A stretch of DNA of 64,000 nt, from positions 12,904,440 to 12,968,439 of the forward strand of contig NC_080059.1 of the NCBI RefSeq assembly GCF_026212465.1. Reading direction: 5' to 3'. The DNA comes from Amaranthus tricolor (Eukaryota > Streptophyta > Magnoliopsida > Caryophyllales > Amaranthaceae). The notes under the pieces were generated by a model, which saw nothing but the letters and a program-made list of their open reading frames with translations, made no database searches and was not told the origin of the DNA. A program made the translations under genes and the position numbers. The first letter of the stretch is position 1. Each line of letters opens with the position of its first letter. Positions 9,421 to 20,367 of this stretch are shown here, in pieces.

Positions 9421-12010
9421 GATCGCTGTTAGATACATAAGTGTTATAAAAATCATTTAAATATTATCAGATTTAACATGTTATTACAAAATTAAAAAAA
9501 AAAACATACTTTCTTGACCTTCGAGGGCATGTTTTCTTATTATGACCACTAAATCCACAAAAGCTACACGTGTTTCGAGGACGCGTCAACGGTGCATCCA
9601 TTTCGTTCCGTAAATGAGTTGACCGCGGACGACCCTTTCCACGCTTCATTGAGGGATCTGGAACAACTGTAGGACCATTCCAAGGATCACAAGTGAACAT
9701 GTCTGGAACGGGCATGAAAGACTTCTTATATGTCGATACGTATTTTGTAGTGCGAAATGAAGGGTCCACAAAAGCATCGTACGATATGTTACGAGCTCGA
9801 CAGACTGCAAGAACATGTGAGCACGGTAACTTGAAGATGGTTGGTTTCTGACATGTGCATGATGTTGCTGTGAGGTCAACCATGTAGGATTTTCCACCTT
9901 TTCCTGCTATCCTATTGCCACAACCAGTGGTGACCTCAAATATCCCACGCACTGTGTCATATATCCTAACATCATGAAAGCGTGCTTTTTCAGCATTCTT
10001 ATCAATCGTATCACTTGGTTTCTTCGCATACACATTGTCTAATCTGTTTCTCCCTAAATCCCTCCTTGTGGAAAAGTATTCGTTTACCCGGAAGAATGTC
10101 ATCCTAACTAATGAAGTGATTGGGAGTGACCTGGCCCCTTTCATAACGCCGTTGAACGCTTCAGACCTGTTTGTAGTTCTCACTCCATATCGATGCCCAC
10201 CGTCATGAATCAAAGTCCATTGGCGCTCAGGAATAGAACCATCCACTAAGTATTTGTACGCGTCCTCATTAAACTCTTTAAGGCGATTCATGTAAAAATT
10301 ATACTTCCGAATCTTTGTCTGTTCAGAAGCTTTTCCAAATAAGTTCTTAACCGCTATGTTTTTAAACTTCTTATGCACATTTGAAGCTAGATGACGTTTA
10401 CAAAATCGATGGAATGCATATGGTTCTTCCCAACCTTTTCCAACTCTGTTCATTGCATGCAAAATTCCCTTGTGACGATCAGATATAACACATAAGCCGT
10501 CCCTTTTAGTAACATAATGCCTTATACAATCCAAGAACCAACTCCATGTGTCGTTGCTCTCTCCTTCCACAACGGCAAAGGCAAGTGGGAACAATTGAGA
10601 ATTTGCATCTATCGACATAGCAATCATAAGTGTGCCTCTGTACTTTCCGTACAAATGTGTACCATCTATAGAAATAAGGGGACGACAGTGGGGAAAACCC
10701 TTAATGGATGGTCTGAAAGCCTAGAAAATTCGCTGAAACATCACTTTCGTAGGATCCATTGTCGGTTGGACTTCCCATTGAACCACTGTTCCTGGATTAG
10801 ATTGCATTAGCGCCTGCATGTACCTTGGAAGCTCCTCAAAGGACTTATCCCAATCCCCAAATACTTTTGTTACAGCCTTATTTTTTGCCAACCAAGCTCT
10901 CTTATATGTTATAACAAATCCGTACTTGGTTTTTACAAAATTAACGATTGACTTCACTTTAAACGCTGGATCAACTCTGATCATATCCACGATAAGATCA
11001 GCAACAAATTCAGAAGTAAGGAGGGGATGGTCATCACTGTAATGTACTGAGCAATCTTGATTATGACCCTTGTATCGCACAATCTTAAATGAACCCGTTG
11101 CGGTCATAACAGCTCGCATCCTCCATTCACAACCTATATCCTCCGCATTAGTGCATTGGATAACGTACTTTGAAGGCTCCGACTCAATTACACGGAAGTT
11201 TCTATTGTTAGATATCGCCCATGCTTTAACATTCTTCTTAAGGTGGTCTAAGGAGCTAAACTCTTGCCCTATCCTAAAGTCTCCATTTTCATTCATGGAG
11301 TTGTCATCGTTCCAGGTCATCCATGCATCAATCAATCTTTGATCAACCTCATCAATTCTAAGCCAATCTTGAGATGGAGCACCATCTCTAATCGCTGCAT
11401 CTAGAGCTTCTCTTCTTTCATCATCCTCTTCTGAATCAGAATCAATATGCTCATCCTCCTGTTCTAAAGAGTCAACCTCGTTCGCATTAAGCCTACCCAA
11501 GTGACTCGTGGAAAAGGTGTTCATTACACCACCACCAATGCCACGTGAATGCGTTGGAGAGGTAAACTCATCCAAGTGCTCACTAACGTAATTTGGGTTA
11601 CTTAACATTTCTGTGAATGTATCATGGCGTACACTAGGACCTGATTCTGGAAGTTCCATGCTAGTCATGACTTCCCTCGCATTATCCAAATTTGCAACCA
11701 ATTCAACATAAACCTCCATTGCCGTTCCAGGGGCTTGTGATGCCGCATAAGCAAGAGCACTTATGCTTTCATCATTCTTAATCGGGACTAACACATTTTT
11801 CCCAGTCACCGGGTATTTCATCTCCATTTTTAACATATAAGAGTTGCGATCACAACCAATTACATCATAGACTTTGCTAACAAACACCTCAAAAGTCGTA
11901 TTTTGACGATGGATAAACATCACTATATTTAATCCTCCATTATACCCAACATCGGATCCAGTATAACTTACTTCCCCACCCCAATACACTATAACAGGAT
12001 AATGATCCAT
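9398..12010 (-). pseudogene. MULE transposase (mudrA-like), one in-frame stop
   Basis: I start at the ATG at 12010, just after a good splice acceptor (TTATACTTGCAG); a 5' UTR exon lies near 12380-12480 with donor AAG/GTATGA. Reading frame and domains: a PB1-like N-terminus (residues 1-100); an acidic linker; the MuDR DNA-binding domain (about 243-305, FRIGQEFSSLDHLKKNVKAW); the MULE transposase core (about 440-545) with SIDGTH and SDRHKG carrying two catalytic aspartates and a likely E in SEAFNGVM; a SWIM zinc finger (about 720, CTC..CSH); and a CCHC knuckle (about 815-828, CSFCGFSGHNKKTC). A donor at 9509 and acceptor at 9426 would add a short last exon ending at 9398; unspliced, the frame stops at 9473. 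The TAG at 10721-10723 lies in MFQRIF-stop-AFRPS, where the family has tryptophan, so TGG to TAG is the likely change. All other codons are open. Confidence 0.9.
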
Positions 12011-12583
12011 ATTCTGCAAGTATAAACATGTGAGTAAAGGAAGTGTAAATTTGAATACAAGAATTTGTGATATTAAGGTATTAGAACACTTATTAGAAAG
12101 TTCATTACAAATATAAAAGCTAAAAATACCATGAATATATACTAAAACCATTAAACTAACCCTACAAAGTAATAAACTTTCATTGAAGCATTTCATCAAA
12201 CACTTTATATGCATACAAACCAAATCCTAAAATTCAACTATAAATGTGTAAAATGTAAGCTTAAATCATGAAAACAAGAGAATGTAATAAACAATCAACG
12301 TACTTATAACTTCAATTGAAAACAATAATGAAAAAAAAATTTTGCATATTGAAAACAAAGTAGGGTTTTATTCATACCTTAGATGAGGATGAAAATGATC
12401 TACTTTACAAGGAAATGATGGAAATGTAGTTGATTAGTTTAGTTGAATGAGAGGAATTGTATATTTTAAGTAAATGAGAGTGAAGAATTTTTTTTTTAAG
12501 AAGATACCGGCACCAAGAAGCAAGAAGCAAAGAAGATAATGGAATGAAGAACCAAGCTCGAAATTCTGTTTTGTACTGCTACC

Positions 12584-12720
12584 AAACCGCCACTTCAAGT
12601 GGCGGTTTACTTAACATATTTTTTTTTTTTTAAAAAAAAAAATTCCCATTACCAAACCGCCATTTCATATGGCGTTTTACTCCAGATCCCTGAATAAAAC
12701 CGCTACCTCATGTAGCGGTT
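12584..12720. repeat. Three 25-bp palindromes, right subterminal set
   Basis: Copies lie at 12584-12608, 12654-12678 and 12697-12720. The first is a perfect inverted repeat, AAACCGCCAC, TTCAA, GTGGCGGTTT. The other two keep the pattern with changes in both arms (the third has CGCTAC paired with GTAGCG, a compensated change). Confidence 0.9.
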
Positions 12721-13065
12721 ATATTAAAAAAAATATATATATTTCTCAAAGCTATTCTACGTGGACGGTAATGTGGGAATTAGTTTTCCATTTCAAGCAA
12801 AATGGGAAATACTTTATGAATTTGCATTATTTAGGGAAATGACTCCTTTTTTGTACATTGATTCTGTCTACCAGAAAACCGTATAAATTCTACTGAAAAT
12901 TATAAATTTATGTCAGATCCTAATATGAAGTTCATATATGAGGTCCGCCTCATAATCCAGAAGTTGATCTATATAAATGTTGATTGACACACTTGCAACT
13001 TCTAACTTATATAATTGGAATAATTTTGTTGCATTTAAGTTAATCTGAAAGGAATAGATCTATAT

Positions 13066-13257
13066 TCATACTATGTCATTTGGCTCTGAAGATGAATAAT
13101 TACTAGACAAAATGTTGTAAAATAGATCTGGGATACTATCGGGTACAAAATATGAATTAATAGAGGGGTTGAACAGAACAATGCCGACAAATAATGAATA
13201 ATCGGGATACTCACAAGATAAGGCGATTAATCCATTGGAAGATCCAAGGAAAGCCAA
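13066..13257 (-). pseudogene. F-box-associated domain fragment inside the MULE
   Basis: A 63-residue frame with FLGSSNGLIALS, VGIVLFNPSINSYFVPDSIP. This matches the GSCNGLICL...WNPSTRKY...LP pattern of the associated domain in plant F-box proteins. It begins three bases inside the right terminal inverted repeat, has no F-box, and is cut off after a single repeat-like segment. It looks like a host gene piece picked up by the element. The N of the NPS motif is kept; the W usually before it is F. Confidence 0.55.
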
Positions 13258-13260
13258 ATT

Positions 13261-13467
13261 GAGATGAAGAAGAACGGAAAGATTTTTAAAGTCTCGTGAG
13301 TCTCACGTGATGGTCAACGGCCAAAAGTAACGGTCAACAAACGAAATTCGTTAAAAGGTAATCATTTGTAAAGATTTGTATTATATAAGGTAGTTTTTTG
13401 TAAAAACTTTTACATAAGGTAGTTTTTTAAAAAGGATATAGATCAGGTAGTTTCTTATAATTTTGCC
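13261..13467 (-). repeat. MULE right terminal inverted repeat (207 bp)
   Basis: The inverted partner of 8337-8544; the end is TTATAATTTTGCC. Confidence 0.9.
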
Positions 13468-13476
13468 TAAATAAAA
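13468..13476. repeat. Right 9-bp target-site duplication of the MULE
   Basis: TAAATAAAA, identical to 8328-8336. Confidence 0.92.
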
Positions 13477-13975
13477 TAAGGTTTTGGTTTGATATGAAGA
13501 TAAGATAAATGGATTTCCAATTTCCCAAGCAAGAAGAGAATATATTGAAGAAATAAATTGTGTATTACTAAACGCAGAAGTTTCATGAATTAATAGAAAC
13601 TTGGAAGGCTTCTTTCGAGTCTTCCATTTCCAAAGAAGAGTGAGAAAACAGAATGCGGAAAATAAAAGACGACAAATCAATCAAAAGTATGAAGAATATC
13701 ACTAGTTTGTTCGCTATTTATAACACTAAAAATGTAATAAAGTATTTTGACTTTATCTCTTTTGTTCGCTCAATGAATAAACTTCTTGATTTTTTTATTA
13801 GCATTTGTTTTGTTTGCTGTTATCAACAATAAACGGAACCAAACAGTAGGTTAGGACTGCCAGATGCTTATTTTGGGAACTAAATTTTCCCAAACATATT
13901 TTGGAAAATTTTTATCCAATTAAGCTTTTTGTTCAATTTTTCTCATTATACTAGGCTTGGAGCCATTGTTTTTTT
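13477..13975. other. AT-rich DNA between two elements
   Basis: It may be the continuation of whatever the MULE inserted into. A minus-strand frame of about 99 codons here runs into the MULE end and shows no recognisable domain, so I do not call it a gene. Confidence 0.45.
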
Positions 13976-14566
13976 GAGAAATTTCACATGGTAGCATCCA
14001 TTTTATGCACTATCTAACTGCCGTAGCATTTTTCGTTAAATTCTTATTAATTTTTGTTTAATTCATTATTTTGTAAGATTTTTCCACATGGTGGCATCTA
14101 GTTTTTGCTCTTAAATGTTTAATTCATCATTTTAACTTTTAATTCACCAATTAATTTATCAACACCCCTTGTAATAATTTTATTTTCATTCAAATTATTG
14201 GCATTATAAAGTTCAAAAGGTGCATTACAAACAGTAATAAATAATTCAAAAGATGCAATTTAAAAGTTCAAAATATGCATTTCATAAGTGCAAAAGATGC
14301 ATTTCAAGCACTAATATATATCTACTTAATTGTTACAACATTTAAAGGCGTTGATAAATTAATCGGTGAATTAAACATTTGAGAGCAAAAACTGGATACA
14401 CCATGTGGAAAAATCTTACAAAATGATGAATATTAACAAGAATTTAACGGAAAATGCTACGGCAGTTAAATAGTGCATAAATTAGATGCTACCATGTGGA
14501 AAAATCTTACAAAAGTATTACCACTAACGTTTCATGAAAACTAAATGCTGGCATGTGAAATTTCCC
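13976..14566. mobile_element. MULE-type MITE with long inverted repeats
   Basis: The left arm (from GAGAAATTTCACATGG) and right arm (to CATGTGAAATTTCCC) pair over about 200 bp. Both carry ATGGTAGCATC, ACTGCCGTAGCATTTT and GTAAGATTTTTCCACATGG. The ACATGG block is repeated within each arm. The flanking bases (T/A/G runs) allow an imperfect 9-bp duplication, TTGTTTTTT versus TTATTTTTT. It contains no coding sequence. Confidence 0.7.
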
Positions 14567-14868
14567 TTATTTTTTTCCTCTCGTTCAGAATCCAAAATAT
14601 ACTTTGATATGGGTACCTCTGGTGTTGCACCCATTTTAAACAAATTGATATTGTACTTACTAAAGAATTGCAAACCACTAGGTACTCGCTGATGGTTAAA
14701 GCCTAACAAATGTTATAAACTCTAAGAGCTTTTGATAAGCTTTGATTTATGCCACAAGATTAACTCAACAATGGATGCCAAGAAAGTTTGATATCATCTG
14801 TTTCATATTCTTTATAAGTGTATAAGTAAATACTTCAATTATCTGACTAGTTTCTTGCTCTTCCATTC
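14567..14868. other. Short intergenic stretch
   Basis: Nothing recognised; it ends at the TRIM duplication CTAAT (14869-14873). Confidence 0.5.
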
Positions 14869-14873
14869 CTAAT

Positions 14874-15122
14874 TGTTGGAAATACTTCACATGTGAGACA
14901 AGATCCCACATCGATAAAATAGTGGGTTGTTGACTTGCATATATAGTGGGTGAGCTAATCTTCCTACTACCATATGGTTTTGGGAAACAATGAACCTCAC
15001 TAAGTGTATGTGCAAGTCAACGCTCTTGACTCGTGGGTTTGTGGGCCCAAGTCCATGGGTGTCCCGTGTCCACACGAGTGGGTCACGGTGAAAATTATGT
15101 GACGAATTGTCACGGCCTAATA
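14874..15122 (+). repeat. TRIM 5' LTR (249 bp)
   Basis: The full-length LTR, TG to TA. A solo copy of nearly equal length (248 bp) is at 39867-40114. Confidence 0.85.
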
Positions 15123-15178
15123 TGGTATCAGAGCCGAAGGTAGTTCCTGGTATGATGTGGCTCACATGTGAGGGGGAG

Positions 15179-15274
15179 TGTTGGAAATACTTCATATGTG
15201 AGACAAGATCCCACATCGATAAAATAGTGGGTTGTTGACTTGCATATATAGTGGGTGAGCTAATCTTCCTAATA
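15179..15274 (+). repeat. TRIM 3' LTR with internal deletion (96 bp)
   Basis: It matches the start of the 5' LTR up to GAGCTAATCTTCCT, then jumps to the terminal CCTAATA. The shared CCTA at the breakpoints suggests a microhomology deletion. Confidence 0.8.
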
Positions 15275-15279
15275 CTAAT

Positions 15280-16139
15280 TGACAAAGAAAACTGCCAGTT
15301 TTACGACATTCTTGAACGATTTTTATTTAGCAATATTGGTAGAGCTGAGCATGTACAAGATGTCTGAATACACAGCGGCCCCTAAATTAATTTAGTATAC
15401 TTAGCTATTGCTCTGATCTAATTATTCACTTTTGGGAACCAAAATTTTAAAAACAGATGTAACATCAAACATTAATACTATAGTTCTTTATGTTTCTTCA
15501 CCGCCTTTGGTAGACAGATTAATGTCAATTAGCAAAATGGGCCTGGACAACCCAAACAAGAAAAACAAGAGGTAACGCACATACAAACATAAAGGAGGTC
15601 ACTCCCAAAACCAAGTGGTAGTAGTAGTTACTCCCCAAGTGGCATATCCTCCTCTGTTTATCCGACGTGGAACAACTCACATGTAGGTAATAATAGATAT
15701 TTTAACAGGAACAATCGAAAAGATGACAGATTAACATCAATAAACTTTATACTAAAAAAAATTTCATGTGTATTCATATGTACAATGTAAATATACCAAA
15801 CAGGAAGGAGGACACCTCAAAAACAGAGAGTTTCTAAAGCAAGAAGCCATACAGCAGGTTAGAATACACAAGTGTAGTGTATACATCATAAACACCCATA
15901 TTTCATACAAAATTTAACATCAATAGGATTGATTGTCCAATTAAACCCAAACAAGGCCACCTTCACAAGTATAGTTTCCTAAAACCTATTTGACATGTCG
16001 AAAACTAGTTAAAATTTTCACTTCTGATACTCACTATGATTTTGATGAACTCAACAATAAGCAACTAAAATTAGTAAGTGAGATGAATGATATGACCTGG
16101 AGAAACACACATGATCTCTATTTTGTGTTGTGTTGCAGT
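15280..16139. other. 3' flank of the FPP gene
   Basis: It should contain the FPP 3' UTR on the minus strand. No other gene or clear element was seen. Confidence 0.5.
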
Positions 16140-19100
16140 TTAGTGGCCGGTCTTCCCCTTGGAAGAGAAGAACCTGCTAAACCCACGTGAGTGCTTCTCT
16201 GGTGTGGGAGTTGATGAAGTAGAAGATCCCGAGTTGGTTGGCATGTGTACTGGATTCTTCGACACAGGCGATCTTTGGATATTTCCTTCAGTGTCTGATG
16301 TGCTATATGGAGCATTGTACAGGTTTGAAGGTGATCCGGAACCTAGCCTTGAATGATGAGTGGAAGTGGCAGTATCCAATTCAACATGATCCAAATCCAG
16401 GCTCATCCCACTTATACTTGGCTCTTCTTCACTAAGGCTTTCACCTTTTTGACTCCTCCCACTGTCGGGTGAACCCATGGACCCCGATTGAGGGCGCAAG
16501 GTTTTCAGCTGCTTGCCGAGGAGAATTATGGTTTCTTGGCACTCTGCTAGTTTATCTGCTGCAGTTGCCAGGTCCTTTTCCTGTACATGTAAGAAAAGTT
16601 CAGTTTAAAACTATAGCACAAATTCTGCAATGAGGTATACTTAGCTAAGTTCCATCCGACCTTTCGTAGTTTAACGGAATAAGGAATTTTTATCTTAGTT
16701 CTTAATTTAAACTTGTCAAAATACATTTAAGTCGTTAATAGGGGAAATCAGATTCCCGTCAGCTTTGTACCTGTTTGGATCTGTCATCTGCCTCTGCAGC
16801 TGAAGAACACACTGAACATCCCTCGTTCCTATGAAAATACAACATAAGCAAGTTAGCAATGAAGAACACCGAAGGGCGTATGGGTCAATTGTTTCCATTA
16901 CATCTACGAATAAACCCTGTGCAAGGAAGAGTAAACAATGGTAAAGAGAGGTAGCATTATCATATCTACCTTTGTAGCTGCTCTTCAAGATCTCTGCATC
17001 TGACTAAAGCATCTTGATGATTAACTTTTTCAGCCTCGAGTTCACTATTTACAGATTCCAATTTCGACTTCAGGTTATTGACTTCACTCTGAAGATCCTC
17101 CGCTCGTTTCTCAAGCATCTTATATGACTCTGCCATGCATTTTAGCTGAGTCTCAGCCAAACTATTCATGTTCCGGGAAGATGCCAGCTCTGAATGGACA
17201 TGAGCCAGTTGTTGCCCTATTTCTTGCAACTGAGATTTAGCTGTCTGCAGATCTTGAGAGCATTGAGAAAATTCCCTTTCCATGCTCTCTTTCTCAGCTT
17301 TTAGCAGTTCATATTCTTCAATAGAGCATTTGCATGAATGCGATTCAAAGCCCGACATCACCTTGGCATCTTGAGGAACCTCGGGATTGGAAGAAGACTC
17401 AGAGATATGACCACAGCCATTAGAATAACCGTCTCCTAAGGGCAGTTTGTTTTCAGGCAAAGCAATCTTGTCTATACAATCAGGACCGTTTACTTCTGTT
17501 TCATTACCCTTGTAGCCCAAGACACGAAAGCTAAGTTTATTAGCTTTAGCCATTACATCAGAGAGCACAAAAATGAAATCATCAATGCTAATCTCATTGC
17601 GCATTACTCTGTTGAAGGAGGTGGAGAACTGCTCAATTTTATGGCCTAGTGCATCATCATCAATGGAGGCACCATGTGCTGCTCGAGATTCTTTCCCCAG
17701 GAACAAAATGAAAGTATAAATCTGCGATATAGCTGCTGCGAGTTCTTCACTAAGTTTCTCGATCTTTCCATTCATCTTATGACTTTCAGACAAATAAATT
17801 TCCTTTTCTGTAGTAACCACAACATCCCCTTGTATAGCTTGCTGATCAGCAGCACTGTCTGAGCAGTGTTTCTCCTCAAAGACACAGTTTATAGAGTGTG
17901 GACTAAGAGTATCATTCACTTCTTGGACAACATGCTTAATATCTTCCAAAATTTTCACAAGGTCAGATTCATTGGAGACGGAGTCAAACACCTTGGATAT
18001 TCTGGATCGCAAGTTCAGAAAAGGCAATGGTTCTGTCTCAAGTTTCAAATCTGATTCCAAATCTCCCAAAGCAGAAGGATTGGCCGGTGAATCTGATTCA
18101 AGTGCTGATTTCAATAGTAAACTTGTGCTGTTTCCATCGGAATTGACAGCCTTACTGGGCTGACTGTCTGAAATGGACATAGAACCATTCGAGTCATCAG
18201 ATAGACGAGCCAGTTTCTCCATTTCTTCAAAATCATCCATAAGCTCCAAATGTTTCCCATTTTCAGATTTCATAGATTTATCCTTGTTATTTTCTTTCAT
18301 ATGAGATGACTCGGAGATCAGTGCAGAAGCCCATGATTCCGCACAACTAACTGTGTCATCATCTTTTCCTTCTTCAGAAAAGGATGCCATACTTGGAGGA
18401 TTGCTAGCATGCCGTCTAGAAGACCGCTCAGCTTGAACTTGGATTTCATTTTTTGTAATACCCTTTTCTTGATTCAACATTTGTACTTGTGCTTCCAAGC
18501 TTTGAAGTTTGTTAGCAGTCTTGGCGCAAATACTCCTAGAAGTTTGCAATTCACTGTTGCGTTTCGCCAATGCTTCCTTCAGCATCTTCGTCTCTTCTTC
18601 CATGGCCCAGAGTCGGTCAGTGAGATATTCCTTCTCTTTTTGGAATTTCTTGTCACCATCAAGTAAAAATTCAGGCAGTGTAGACATGTGGGGGTTAGGT
18701 GAAAACTGCGGGCTAGCAGGCCTTGCTGGAGACCTTCTCAGGCGAGTTTCTCCATGATCTCTACCAAGGCTCTCCACTTCCAGCTTCATTTGGGCCAGTG
18801 CAGCAGGACCAGGTAACTTCTTGCGCACAAGACCACGTAATCTTTGGCACTCTGCTTCTAGCTTGGCTATTTTCTTCACGCTTTCCATCTGCTGCTTGTT
18901 AGAAACTTCCGCAGACTTGACGCTCATATTCTTTTCCTCATTACGAATTTCTAGCTCCTTCGAAACGATATGGAGTTCATATTTTAAGGAATTTATTTCC
19001 CTCTCACAAGATTCAACATTACTTTTTAAGAGCTCAATCTCAGCTTCAGCTTTTGACTTTTCTTCATTAACTCTGATAACCATGTTAGAACGCTCCTGCA

Positions 19101-20361
19101 ACGATCGAGAAAGAGCAGCACTCTCGGCTTCAGCCCTCATGAGCTCTTGATCCAAGCTAGCCATCTTTGTTTCTAGTTCGAGCTTCATTCTGTCATACAG
19201 CTTGTTCTTAGTTAATGTAACTTCTTGGAGCTTATGTTCATTCTCTTCTTTCAGATTTCTTATCTGTCTCATGCATTCTTTTAGAGCACCATCGAGGTGC
19301 GCAGCTCTATCCTCCACACTTAATTTTGCTAAAGTCACAGTCTCCAGATGATTCTTCAAAGATAGAGCTTCTGCTTCAGCCTTCTCCCAGCCTGCAGGAG
19401 AGCGGGGCTAGTAAGGATATACACTTGTGAACCTTATATTAAAACAAGAGTATCACATACCTGAAACGGCTTCCTCAGCCACCTTTGCATGCTGCTTGAC
19501 AAGCTCCTCCTTCGTAGTTATCTCTGAATTAGCGGACGAAACTTTCTCTTTAAGTTCGTTAATTTCATCCTCCATTGTTTTCACATGATCTTCATAGGCC
19601 TTGGCTTGCTCTTCATATACTTTTACTTGTTCCTCGTATATCTTTACTTGATTTTCCAATCCACTCAAATGATTGTACGACTCGATAGAAATTTGAACAT
19701 AATTTGACTTCTTGTGTTTATCCTGACCCTGAAAAAAAAATTGTGGAATAGCAAATCACAGAGATGAATGATGGAGACAATTAACCCAATTGAATCGCAA
19801 GCATAATTGCTAGCTTGCCATATTATCAATCCAACCAGCATCACAAGTCCGAAATAAATAGTGCTAACGGCCCGTTTGGTTAATGGTACTAATTGGTGGT
19901 AATGAGAATGAGTTGTAGTGTAAAATTTTCATGATATGTATCATGTCATTAGCATGGAAATGAAAGTTTGATCATAAAATGTTTTTTTGTTTACAATTTT
20001 ACATTACCACGTAATACCACATGTTCAAGTGGTAATGCATTGGAATGAATTTTGTGAAGAAAATGAGCTTGTTGAAGGAGAATAAGTATGGCCATTAAAT
20101 TTATGAAGAGATATTCTTACCAAAATTACAGTAATATTGCATTACCATTCCCACTATTTAGTACCGGTTACCAAATGCGCCGTAAACATAAGTTTATGGG
20201 GTAGAATTTAGAGCTAATGTTTCAGGTTAGAGTTTAAAACCAACCTTATCTGGCTGGGATTCAGCAGAAGCCGCAGCAGCAGAATCCAGAGTATGAATAA
20301 CCTTCTCCGCAGCTGACTTATCGGATGATTTCTTCTTCCAAGGCCAACTTCGACGCTCCAT
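16140..20361 (-). CDS. FPP: Filament-like plant protein (FPP), long coiled-coil protein
   Basis: Five coding exons, all with GT..AG borders: 20245-20361, 19461-19728, 16970-19391, 16771-16828 and 16140-16580. The phases join cleanly to 1101 residues, a normal FPP length. The start MERRSWPWKKKSSDKSAAEK is the conserved FPP N-terminus; an in-frame upstream ATG would fall in the UTR intron, so the ATG at 20361 is preferred. Long coiled coils fill residues 40-330 and about 680-950. The family signature ECQRLRGLVRKKLPGPAALA lies near residue 340, followed by a low-complexity SP-rich segment. The C-terminus has KLAECQETI, LGKQLKTLRPQSGS and GFSRFFSSKGK. FPPs are plant-specific filamentous proteins; members bind WPP-domain nuclear-envelope protein MAF1 or act in vesicle tethering at cortical microtubules. 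The paralogue is not assigned. No stop or frameshift is seen. Confidence 0.95.
19868..20182. mobile_element. Tourist-like (PIF/Harbinger) MITE in FPP intron 1
   Basis: 315 bp with inverted ends CGGCCCGTTTGGT and ACCAAATGCGCCG, flanked by TAA on both sides (19865-19867, 20183-20185), the 3-bp duplication typical of PIF/Harbinger elements. It sits wholly in the intron between coding exons 1 and 2 and leaves splice sites untouched. Relatives are at 24903-25586 and 32645-32953. Confidence 0.85.
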
Positions 20362-20367
20362 CTTAGA

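Larger units (their letters stand above)
8337..13467 (-). mobile_element. Complete Mutator-like element (MULE), 5131 bp
   Basis: Both ends read GGCAAAATTATAAGAAA inwards and are flanked by an identical 9-bp duplication, so the element is complete. From the right it holds: a 207-bp inverted repeat, an F-box-like fragment (13066-13257), an inner inverted-homology block (about 12757-12828, partner 8908-8962), three 25-bp palindromes, the transposase gene on the minus strand with a 5' UTR intron, a plant-mobile-domain-like fragment, four more palindromes and the left inverted repeat. One in-frame stop disables the transposase. The two inverted repeats remain very similar and the 9-bp duplication is perfect, so the insertion is not ancient. 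Confidence 0.93.
14874..15274 (+). mobile_element. TRIM: miniature LTR retrotransposon, 401 bp
   Basis: A 5' LTR (14874-15122, 249 bp, TGTTGGAAATAC to CCTAATA) is followed at once by a primer-binding site TGGTATCAGAGCC (15123-15135), the standard initiator-methionine tRNA complement. The interior is only 56 bp and ends with a polypurine tract GTGAGGGGGAG before the 3' LTR (15179-15274). The 3' LTR is 96 bp because an internal deletion joins its first 88 or so bases to the last few (CTTCCTAATA). Perfect 5-bp duplications CTAAT (14869-14873, 15275-15279) show it inserted as a unit. It has no coding capacity and must have been mobilised by another element's proteins. Confidence 0.88.

Noticed and set aside
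13381..13680. Minus-strand 99-codon frame at the right MULE border
   Set aside because: It spans the MULE end and the target duplication, so it cannot be an old gene, and it has no known domain.
16159..19150. Several plus-strand frames of 60-109 codons opposite the FPP gene
   Set aside because: They are antisense shadows of the long FPP exons.
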